Positions 22,701 to 31,938 of a stretch of DNA of 64,000 nt are shown one piece after another. The DNA comes from Stictocephala bisonia (Eukaryota > Arthropoda > Insecta > Hemiptera > Membracidae). Position 1 is the stretch's first letter, and each line of letters begins with the position of its first letter. The stretch covers positions 2,024,546-2,088,545 of the forward strand of contig JAQJVL010000083.1 of assembly GCA_035578905.1 (NCBI GenBank). The letters run 5' to 3'. The notes beneath the pieces are model-generated. The model had not been told where the DNA came from. It saw nothing but the letters and a program-made list of their open reading frames with translations, and did no database searches. A program made the translations under genes and the position numbers.

Positions 22701-23370
22701 CTGTCATCTGTGTTTTTGGTTCCAGATATTTTACTCTCAAGGACCACTAGACACTTCATGAAAATATCGGTAAATTATAAGGTAAAATATCTATCTAAAT
22801 TAGATAAATGAAATATATCTAAGAAAAAGAAAAAAATATCTAAAGAAAACCCAACACATTTCAAAGATCAGTTAGCATTTTAATACATTGAAAACATAAA
22901 ACACTATACAATTAGTTATAATAATTTATCATTCTAGTAGTGTATCATGAAAAACTGGCAAATAAAAGTGTAAAATTACGCAAACACAATAAAAGGCCTA
23001 TACTATATTATAACGCGTAATCTATCAGAGAAGTCTTGGTCTTGTAGCTCAATAACAAGTTGTAATTAATGTTTAGCTTCTAATAAGTCATATTGATGCG
23101 GCAAAATATTGACAATGTTTATTCTATCTTATTAGAATAAATATTGGGGATAACTTCCTGCTAATATTTTGACAGTGTTTTATTATCTTCAAGCTCTAAG
23201 GCCCTTATCAGTTATGAGAGATACTTTACTTTGCTTTAAGAAACTTTCTTGATGAACTGTGCACTAAAATTACATTGAAAGAAATATATAGTGAATATTA
23301 CACTCCCTTATTATATCACAATGAAGTGTCAATTTAATTAATTATCTAGAGCCCTCTGGTAGACCAATGT
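22701..23370. other. AT-rich, nothing recognised
   Basis: No supported feature. Confidence 0.3.
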
Positions 23371-23374
23371 GGAC

Positions 23375-23640
23375 TAAGTTTGTTCAAACATAGCTCCTCC
23401 TGAAATTAAACGCAAGAAGCACTGCTTCTAAGGAGTTTCAAAATAAAATATCCAACCCAAATCTTTAAAAAGTTCGAAATGTTAGGTTTGGTTAGGTTAG
23501 GTTTGAAGAATGTCTTATTTTACAATTCGAAGTTGGGACAAGAAGTCCTCTCTAAAATCTAACCTCACTAAATCTTCTCAATTTGCAAGACCTCATTTTA
23601 CACTAGGTTAGCTCACAGTCAGACAATCGCCTTTTGGATC
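23375..23640 (+). pseudogene. Very decayed LINE C-terminal fragment
   Basis: ATAGCTCCTCCTGAAATTAA at 23390 resembles ATAGCTCCTCCAAAAATAAG in the LINE at 5403-6107 and is followed by an AAGAAGCACTGC stretch equivalent to its EEAL-coding segment. The remainder is too diverged to translate convincingly. This is an old, partial copy at best. Confidence 0.3.
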
Positions 23641-23825
23641 CGCTTCTTCATTTATTTTGATTAGGTTGTTTGGAAATACACAACTAGGCATCAACCTAAA
23701 ATGATTTTGACGATTGGAACAAATTTCTTATGTCAGACCTTACGATTACCACAGCTGAAAAAGAGCTCTTACTTGTTAATTATGGTCTATGTTGAGTCAT
23801 TTTTACAGATTTTTTGGAATTTACA

Positions 23826-24010
23826 TTTTTATCAAATTTGTCTTGTATAAGTGGTAAATTTTCATCGAAGCTAAAAGTCGCTAAAATAATCCCTATTTAT
23901 AAGAAAGGTGAAAACACTCCAGCAGCAAACTATCGGCCAGTAGTCTTAATATCAACTTTTTCAAAGGGAATTGAAAAAGTTGTATATTAATAATAGACTA
24001 AAATCTGTAC
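23826..24010 (+). pseudogene. Non-LTR reverse transcriptase fragment (finger region)
   Basis: A plus-strand frame reads SGKFSSKLKVAKIIPIYKKG, then ENTPAANYRPVVLIST and FSKGIEKVVY, before stops. The KVAKIIPI(Y/F)KKG...NYRPVSLLS...FSKI(F/L)EK succession is the hallmark N-terminal block of non-LTR reverse transcriptases. Only about 60 codons survive, with neither the catalytic FADD block nor an endonuclease nearby. Confidence 0.75.
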
Positions 24011-24149
24011 TACTAAACGGTAAAGTATATTTTTAAAATAAATTTATATACAGTATTCTGTAACAATTAGAACTTTAAAATAATTCATGATATTCACAAA
24101 AGTTATGATTTGTTCACAGTGTGAAAATGTGACGTGCAGACTGTTTAGT

Positions 24150-24245
24150 AGATTAGGATGAGCGAGCCCCATTAGTAATTAGTACGTGTTTCGACCACCC
24201 CAGGCAGATAATCACTTTCATGGATGGATCAAGTAATTGTGTCGA
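24150..24245 (+). repeat. Dispersed repeat family 3, copy B
   Basis: Partner of 17485-17585 (CCCATTAGTAATTAGT, then ACCACCCC, TAATCACTTTCATGGATGGA). Confidence 0.5.
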
Positions 24246-24433
24246 ACCACTCACGATAATGTAGTCTGATACAGAAATCTTTTCCACGCCGATATTTGAA
24301 GCCCCAAAGCAGCCTTTACTGAGGCTAGGGTCGAGTATACAAACTAATTTCATGATAATGGCTGACTCAGTCCAGTTCCTTCGTAATCATAGAAAGAATC
24401 ATACTTATTTCCTTAAGATGGCGGTTTCCTAAA

Positions 24434-24655
24434 TTACCAAGCCACTAGGGAACAAAGTGTTATGGGGATTATAGGCGATAGATCTTAAAACTGGCACGGT
24501 GTCCACTCAATGATTGCCATCGATCTCGACACTACTGGAGAAATCTAGATGTCTGACTTCAGTTTTATCTGGGTTCAAATATTGTGTAGGAAAGAGAATT
24601 AGGCTTATCAGCTAACTGACAATCAGACCAATACTATGTTGTTCAGATTCCATAT
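24434..24655 (+). repeat. SINE-like family 2, left half, split by insertion
   Basis: Family blocks run from AGGGAACAAAGTGTTATGG through GGTGTCCACTCAATGATTGC to GTTCAGATTCCATATGG. The family then stops, and its next block resumes at 26086. The 1.43-kb transposon described separately separates the halves. Confidence 0.65.
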
Positions 24656-26085
24656 GGATGAGTGATTTTTAAGAGCCCCGAGTTATGTTTTCAAGATTTT
24701 GAGTAAAACATAAAAAACTGTTTATTGTGAAATTTTGTTATAGTTAGGCAATGTAAAAATTATGAGACACTCTACAAAACTTGTTTGTTTAGATGACAAT
24801 TTTTCAAAAATATATTACAAGTCATAATTTCATAAAAAACATTGTTGTCTCAGTTCCCTTTTAACACTCAGTAAGTTTTGTTTTATAATCCTGTTAAATT
24901 ATTTCATTTAAAGGTATGAAAATAATAAGCATAATGTGTAGTAAAATGTTTATTTAATTCTGATTATTAGAAGACGCAGTTATTTACTAAATAAGTTATA
25001 AATTTAACGTGGAAATTAATTTTATTCTAAATCATCATCCACTTATGTTGTGGGCTACTGGACGATTTCACTGTAGAACTCCATATGTTCATCCGTTATA
25101 CTGTATATGGCATAGCTTTAATAATATCAGTAATTATAATTTTTGTAATGGTAACTTTTCCTAGAGTGTATGACTCTTCTTCTGGTATGGTTACAATATT
25201 GTTTTCCTTACAATAAAAGTATCAAAACATAGTAGATCTCCCATCCTTATGTACTAACTAGTCTTGATTGTTCCTTCGGTAGTTGAGTACTCAAATTAAT
25301 GTTACTTTAAAATACTAAAGTTAATTTTTTGATTTCCTTGCAAATGATTAGTTTCTAAAGACACTGTTGTCTTTTCATAAAACTTAGGTCACCAAACAGC
25401 ATAACCAATAATCATATCAGTTTCTACAAGTGTAACAGTTCCAGGGTGTTTCTTTTCTGCATTTGTAATGATTTCGAAGACTTCCCTTGGTGTGTAAATT
25501 TGGTCACATTTGCGTATAAGCCTTTTAATTACGCTGAACTTCCTGTCACACAAATTGTAAGAATGTCCTCGAAGAGGAAAGATCTGTTTAACATGTTGAA
25601 ATCTACCAGTGTCTTTAAACCCAAGACACCCTCGACACTGTGATATTTATTCTGCCCTGAACAGTTGTCTGAAAATAGGTGGAGTTCAGTCACAGATTCT
25701 GGGACAAAGTTCTGAATGTAATGCATAAAAAATTAAGCCACTTCGTCCGGGCCTTTATTCAGGATGTTTTTATCTTTTTTTACACTTTAGTTGACTATTA
25801 TTAATGTCACTATTTTCATCACTTTCACTCATTTTACTGTGTTAAATATTAGACAGCCGATGAGCAATATTGGCGGCAGGCGCTGGGGGTTGTGCCAACC
25901 AGTGAGTGTTAAAAGGTACCTCCTTACACTCATTTTGAAAATTAGGTGGCAGGAAAACCTATGATATAATTTTGAAATAAAGTCCCTTTTAGCACTCAAA
26001 TGTGCGCCTACCCTTAAATAACTGAAAACTGTACTTAACTCAAAACCTCAAAAAAATTGATTCAGGGCCCTTTTAACAATCACAC
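24656..26085 (-). mobile_element. DNA transposon encoding an SDNC-GQNK protein, nested in a SINE
   Basis: The interval interrupts a SINE-like family 2 copy. Its ends are imperfect inverted repeats of about 50 bp. The left end reads GAGTGATTTTTAAGAGCCCC; the right end, in complement, reads GTGTGATTGTTAAAAGGGCCC. Both then have a TTTTGAGT-AA block. ATTCCATA before and ATTCACATA after the insert are consistent with a target duplication of roughly 8-9 bp, now diverged. CCTTTTAACACTC-like sequence recurs subterminally at 24857 and, inverted, at 25902. Inside, on the minus strand, lies the decayed protein gene at 25045-25832. The superfamily is not identified. Confidence 0.6.
25045..25832 (-). pseudogene. 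Decayed transposase-like protein with SDNCxGQNK motif
   Basis: The minus strand can be followed through several frames as one broken protein. The ATG at 25832 starts MSESDENSDINNSQ. After a deletion and frame change, about 25770-25590 reads GPDEVA-stop-FFMHYIQNFV, then LHLFSDNCSGQNKY. A second frame change gives SFPLRGHSYNLCDRKFSVIK, then RKCDQIYTPREVFEII (25570-25470). Later traces reach WxPKFYEKTTVSLET and EHMEFYSEI near 25060. The order GxxEV, SDNCxGQNK, FPxRGHS, CDRxFxxIKR, IYTP occurs in uncharacterised insect and other eukaryotic proteins; I think this is the domain Pfam calls DUF7869, from memory. Stops and frameshifts make it non-functional. A DDE-type nuclease role is inference only. 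Confidence 0.65.
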
Positions 26086-26272
26086 ATTCACATAAAGTTG
26101 TAGATCCCTTAGTTGCACTGGCTATTGGGCTATTAATAAATGGTTCTTTTTAAGGAACAGTCAACGACCTTAGTCAGTAACAAAGACTACACTTGTCATA
26201 TTCATTTTCACATTAAAATCTTATTTAACAATATCTCTGAGATCAGTGTCTAAATAATGAATAATAATAATA
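26086..26272 (+). repeat. SINE-like family 2, right half
   Basis: The family resumes at ATTCACATAAAGTTGTAGAT. It continues through GGGCTATTAATAAATGGTTC and TTAGTCAGTAACAAAGACTA and ends in GTCTAAATAATGAATAATAA, the normal 3' tail. Together with 24434-24655 it makes one copy. Confidence 0.7.
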
Positions 26273-26680
26273 TTAAAATTATATAAAATATTAATATTAA
26301 AACTTTATGCTTTTATTTCTAGTCATAAATCAAAGATTTTTGATAAATAGAATAAATCTATATATTGAGACTGAATTACTGAAAGGATATTGTCTCCTAA
26401 TGTATTATAATATCAAGATGTTCACATTATTAATAAGGGTTTTATGACATTTTTTTAAAACAAATCAAGAAAAGGAATTGCTGATTCATTACAGTTACTC
26501 GTCTATTTTGGATATGTGTAATTAATTATTAAATATGTAAATTAACTATAAATAAACCTCTTAATCAATCATTTGTATTATCAGCACTGCATTCCAGTAA
26601 TTACTAGTTAGAACAGACTAGAAATAATGTTTATCTAAGTCATTGATTATCGTGGAATAAATAAATATGATGTTGCAATG

Positions 26681-26789
26681 TTATATATAGAAGCTTCATC
26701 TAGATAGTTGGTTAGTTAGTCCTAGTATTTGTGGTATCATCTGTTGAATAAAGTAAATGGGATTGGATATACACAGGCTTACGAAACGG
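26681..26789 (+). CDS. Candidate promoter and first coding exon (11 codons)
   Basis: A TATATATA box (26682-26689) is followed about 30 bp later by TTAGTC-type initiator sequence. An ATG lies at 26757, with 11 open codons reading MGLDIHRLTKR that end exactly at a consensus donor (CGG|GTGAGT at 26789/26790). The arrangement is what a short insect first coding exon looks like. No partner exon was identified and no family can be named from 11 residues. A capped-RNA 5' end near 26716 or a spliced read from 26789 would confirm it. Confidence 0.25.
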
Positions 26790-27004
26790 GTGAGTAAATT
26801 GATTTTTGACGATGACATTAACTGATTTCCTATGATAAGCAGTTTTTTCTACTAATATTGCTTAAGTTTTTATGTTATTTATCAGATTATTAGTAAATAA
26901 AATATGTATTTCCTTATTGCAAACATTTTCCTCAATAGTAGTTTTACATCAATGGGATCAATACAAGGTTTCTATAATACATAAGAGGTTGTCACACTCT
27001 CATA

Positions 27005-27048
27005 TGGTCTATATAAGCAGTGCTTAGTTGAGTTGTGATGTCAGAGGC
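27005..27048 (+). promoter_or_regulatory. Candidate TATA/initiator core promoter
   Basis: CTATATAAGCAG at about 27009-27020 is followed, about 30 bp downstream of the TATA, by GATGTCAGAGG with an insect-like TCAG initiator at 27041. The spacing fits pol II core promoters. No coding exon immediately downstream was recognised, so this is suggestive only. Confidence 0.25.
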
Positions 27049-27680
27049 CGACCTCCAACACAGCCAACAATTAATACTACTAAAATTCATTACTGAAGGC
27101 CTATTCTTTAATAGTATTTTAAACAGTTTAATTTCTGGTAATTATATGTAGTAAATTATCTTTTTTCGTGCGTTGAATGATAATTACTTATTAACTACTA
27201 AATAATATCAACACGGTATTAAAATCAGTCATTTACGTCAAATAAAATAATATTAATAGTTTTAAAAAATCATATTCACTATTATTAAACAGCGCAGATT
27301 GCAGTGTCATCAAAAGTACGAATATCAGATGTTCTGCAATGTTGCGGTTTGTTATGTTTATGGTTCAGATGGTAGAAAAATCACAGCTGAGGTCATCATT
27401 TGACGTAAAATGCTGCCTGCGCGCCACGGATGCACACTGTTTTGAGGCAACCTTTTTTGTATAAGCCTTGGGACCAATGGGCCTATCTCTCCCAAAAATA
27501 TTCTTCCCCATTAAAGGTGTTTTTGAGGGCACAAACTGATAAAAATGCAGAATATTCATGCTATGTGACTAGAGTATTGGGGGGGGGGGCATTTTAAGAC
27601 ATATAAATTACGACAGCCTACATGCACATAGAAAAATATGATTTAAGATCATTCTCGGTACATCATTTATCTCCTTAGTT
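27049..27680. other. Nothing recognised
   Basis: AT-rich, with a G-run of about ten at 27579-27588. A 64-codon minus-strand ORF (27365-27559) shows no recognisable motif. Confidence 0.3.
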
Positions 27681-27686
27681 AAATGC

Positions 27687-27770
27687 TTAAAGGGGAATGG
27701 CTATAGCTTAGAGGCTAAAATGCTGGCTTGCCAAACATTCGACTTGGGTTCAACAATAATTTTTACCGAG
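27687..27770 (+). repeat. tRNA-like SINE head
   Basis: GGCTATAGCTTAGAGGCTAA (A-box-like) and ACTTGGGTTCAAC (B-box-like) about 35 bp apart mark a tRNA-derived promoter. The downstream body is not the family 1 body. Confidence 0.4.
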
Positions 27771-28064
27771 TACTTTTTCCCTGCTCTACTGCTTGTGTAC
27801 AGGACAGCAAAAGGAACATAATCTGTTGGTCCCAGGTTAAGTGTAAGAGACGACTTCTCATTCTTCACTACGCCTATGAAAACTTATTCCTTTTTTATTT
27901 CCATTACTAGATCAAATAAGGTTTTCGTCAACTTGTAATTAAAGTAAGGAGCATCTGCCTATTGGAGTTTGGACTTTTATTGTGCGGTTTTAAGCCTTAG
28001 TTGTAGCCTTAGTCTATTTAGGCCAGTGGCATTTTTAACTTAATCTCCAAACGCTGCTATGGGA

Positions 28065-28172
28065 CTACGGCCCAAACCCATCAAACAAATTTTTAGTGGA
28101 CCTCCCGGTATTTGAACCCGTGACCCTCTGCATATGAGCAGACGTGCTAACCATTAAGCTAGCAAGAGGCGT
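28065..28172 (-). repeat. tRNA-like SINE head, well preserved
   Basis: The minus strand reads GCTAGCTTAATGGTTAGCAC (A box), an arm TCTGC-TCATAT-GCAGA with a CAT loop, and CACGGGTTCAAATACCGGG (B box and T arm). This closely resembles a tRNA, but acceptor-stem pairing is poor and SINE-like sequence follows, so a tRNA-derived SINE is preferred over an active tRNA gene. Confidence 0.5.
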
Positions 28173-28254
28173 AGTTAATCAATTCTACAAATAAAAAACC
28201 AATATCTCAAGTCTTAGATTATAAAAGTTAAAACATTTTCTGAATTGAAAACCC

Positions 28255-28740
28255 CATATAGTGTTAAATTCAATCTGCAAAAGATCATGGCTTTACACAG
28301 GAACAATATACTTTAAACTTAAAGTACCTCTTCTCAGACCCCAATTTTCAAACTGGAAAAAAGTGTGCTCCGCTGTGTACTGGACGCGAGGACAGTATAT
28401 ACACTCAGTGCTTTGTCTTTCCCACCTTGTTAAGGTAGGAGCAGAAGTATCCATGGTCAGAGAGAAACTGAGTCACGAAGAACCCGACCTCCCCATGTTC
28501 TCGATCCACCCAAGGTCGCACTTCCCTGATGAGCCTCACAGTCAAACGTCCTCTTGGATCGGTTTCCCAATCAACTTGCCAGCTTCGGAACGAACAGTCT
28601 CGCTCTTCTGTTTCAACAGCCTCTATATCGGCCCCCAACCTCCTCTGGTAAATCACCTGCTGCTCCCTAGCAAGAAAAACGATAGTGACAGACATTGGCG
28701 ATCACCAGGACCAAGTTATATCTTATATAGAAAACCGCAA
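28255..28740 (-). pseudogene. R1-like non-LTR retrotransposon C-terminal fragment
   Basis: The minus-strand frame 28695-28405 contains QVDWETDPRGR, then LIREVRPWVDREHGEVGFFV, then TQFLSDHGYFCSYLNKVGK. After a one-base frame change it continues TECIYCPRV followed by AEHTFFQFE. This is the conserved C-terminal region of R1-clade LINEs: an (I/L)RPWxxRxHGE block, a FL(S/T)GHGxFxxYL block, and a CxxCP...EHxFFxC zinc-binding motif. The first two Cys and the His are visible; the final Cys is lost. The polymerase domain is absent. The 173-codon plus-strand ORF over the same place is its shadow. Confidence 0.8.
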
Positions 28741-28930
28741 CATCAGGAGTGGTTACTCAGTTCCAACTTGTTGAAGGGTTAACTATTCAACAAAAGTTAA
28801 GTTGAACTAACATACAAATAGTTTCATGTCAGAACATTAAATTATTTCTGGTTTATGAAGTTTTTTTGAAAAATAATCATAATTTTAAATATAACAACAC
28901 ATTAATTTCTCACAGAGAGGATTACTTGTG
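28741..28930. other. Nothing recognised
   Basis: Short AT-rich spacer before the minisatellite. Confidence 0.3.
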
Positions 28931-29112
28931 TACATGTACTTGTGTGCATGTATGGGTGGACGGGTGGGTCAGTACCTGTGTACATGTATGGGTGGGTGGG
29001 TGAGTCAGTACTTGTGTACATGTATGGGTGGGCGGGTGGGTCAGTACTTGTGTACTTGTATGGGTGGGCGGGTGGGTCAGTACCTGTGTTCTTGTATGGG
29101 TGGGTTGGTACA
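28931..29112 (+). repeat. 36-bp minisatellite, about 5 units
   Basis: Tandem 36-bp units of the form GTGTACATGTATGGGTGGG, then CGGGTGGGTCAGTAC(T/C)T. Because 36 is divisible by three, all three forward frames and the reverse frame read as periodic peptides; these are artefacts. It is related to the arrays at 8826, 50766 and 60204. Confidence 0.9.
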
Positions 29113-29380
29113 TATGAAGCAAAAGTTCTAACTACTACGCTTGCAAGAAGCTCAATTATTAGGGAGGAGGGGGGGGGTTATGCTGTTGAAAAGTCTCCTT
29201 TACACACCTATTGCTGAGGCAGTTCCTGGAGCTATTTCGTGGTCGTTGTTAAAAATGCACTAGTTCCATTAGATTTTAGTGTACATTTAATTTTGTTATT
29301 TTTAAAATTGAATATTGATTTCACAATAAGCTGAATTAGCATATAGATATGCCACTTATTGCAACCTATTGAAAGCACTG
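29113..29380. other. Spacer, nothing recognised
   Basis: Contains a G-run at 29170-29176. No supported gene. Confidence 0.3.
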
Positions 29381-30553
<1,173 letters not shown>

Positions 30554-30554
30554 T

Positions 30555-31025
30555 ATGCTCTGAGTGGTGGAAATGAGAGAAGGAACTACTCTTCTCCCAC
30601 CATACCATTCTGTTTAATGTTGTCATGGAAACTAGGTAAATGATAGGCCACATGCTGGCAGCACAGTATCAGGTCCCGCCCACTATTTCATCAGCAGCAG
30701 TGACCATTGGTTGGTTTAATCAACATAACAAATCAAGCTTAGAAGGATTAAATTATATCATTGCTTATAATTCAAATAACAATTAATAATAACAATAACA
30801 CAATTAATAATGATGTAAACAATAAAACAAACTTCTACAACTCTACACATTTATTTTTTATAACTACTGTTGCAGAATGTAGGAGTTGAGCAGTGGAACA
30901 TTTCTCTCTGCTGCTGAAACCCATATACATGCTAAATATAACTTGCAGGTCACAATCTATCCGGCCCAATTGTAGTAATACAACCCTATTGTATTCCTTT
31001 AGTTAAAACTATAAATTAAGGTCCT
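30555..31025. other. Nothing recognised
   Basis: No supported feature. AACAATTAATAATAACAATA at about 30779 is simple AT-rich sequence. Confidence 0.3.
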
Positions 31026-31312
31026 TGTTGGATGATAGTCAAGGTTCGGATGTTGTGTAGAGAAGAGAACTGAGTGTCAGACTTGTCAGTCAGCTGAAAA
31101 TCAGACCAACACTACATGATTCGGATTCCACGTAAAGCTGAAGGTCCCATAATTGTCCTGGCTATTGGGCTATTAATAAATAGTCCTTTCTGAGCTAAGT
31201 CGAACTCAGATAGTAACACTGCCTACACTCGTTCATCTACACTCATCATACTCATTCGAAATCCATATTCCCCCATAGCTTGACAATCGGCGTCTTAAGA
31301 ATAAATAAATAA
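31026..31312 (+). repeat. SINE-like family 2, 5'-truncated
   Basis: Begins inside the family at TTGGATGATAGTCAAGGTTC and contains the B-box-like GATTCGGATTCCACGTAAAG. It ends at TTGACAATCGGCGTCTTAAG with an (AAAT)n-like tail. Confidence 0.7.
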
Positions 31313-31525
31313 ATTTAAAAAAAAGAAAAAACAATCGATGTAGCTCAAGCAGGGACGTACCCAGGTTTAGTGCTTGGAGAGGGCTGACTGGCCCAAGGAT
31401 GAAACTTCATTCAAACTAAAAATCAACCTCAAATTATCTTAATTTGCATATTATGTATACATGTAAAAAGTTAAGCTCACAAATGATTAAATCTATGAAG
31501 AAAGGGCTACCCTCTAAAATCATGA
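31313..31525. other. Left flank of the tandem duplication
   Basis: GCAGGGACGTACCCAGG at about 31351 is a phrase frequent in insect interspersed repeats. It is not part of the duplicated unit, which begins at 31526. Confidence 0.35.
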
Positions 31526-31549
31526 AACAAATATTTTTAAATCGAAGAA

Positions 31550-31768
31550 TTACCCACTACAATTGTTGTTGAGTGCAAAAAAATTACGTTTGGGAGGACC
31601 GGGCCCCTCCCCGGGTTCACCGCAGACCTCAGGTATTGCTCTAAAGCTACATGACATTTCATAACTTTGTCCTCCAGATGCCAACAAACTGTGAATCTGC
31701 TCGCATTGGCTGTAACTGATAAAAACCAATAGAAGGATCAAATTGTTAAATATACTTATTGTTGCCAT
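31550..31768 (-). CDS. Secreted Cys-containing peptide or first exon, copy A
   Basis: The first ATG (31768) opens MATISIFNNLILLLVFISYS, a good signal peptide with cleavage probably after SQC or nearby. The mature part includes LLASGGQSYEMSC, then SFRAIPEVCGEPGEG and PKRNFFALNNNCSG. The frame ends with TAA at 31550, but a donor GG|GTAATT at 31554/31553 offers splicing instead. Cysteine spacing (C-x8-C, then about x20-C with an FFAL segment before the third) recalls the first half of a Kunitz/BPTI domain, which would be completed in a downstream exon. No such exon was found in the window. The Kunitz idea is weak inference. Copy B is identical in protein. Confidence 0.45.
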   Translation of the reverse strand: MATISIFNNLILLLVFISYSQCEQIHSLLASGGQSYEMSCSFRAIPEVCGEPGEGPGPPKRNFFALNNNCSG

Positions 31769-31938
31769 CCTACCCAAAATAAGACCTGCATTTTACTCTA
31801 CAAACAAATGTGGTATTTCAATATTTTAATCTTGTTATGTATCGATTGACTTTTATTTAACAATTTTCTACTTCATTCTTTTATATATTGAGATGTAATA
31901 ATGACTAAGTTTATATAATTGATTCTTAATGTTTTTAG

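Noticed and set aside
25446..25643. 65-codon plus-strand ORF
   Set aside because: Antisense to the decayed SDNC-GQNK protein, whose motifs read on the minus strand.
28261..28782. 173-codon plus-strand ORF
   Set aside because: It is the antisense shadow of the R1-like LINE fragment, whose conserved motifs read on the minus strand.
28922..29217. Periodic proline/threonine- or glycine-rich ORFs
   Set aside because: Artefacts of a 36-bp tandem unit whose length is a multiple of three.
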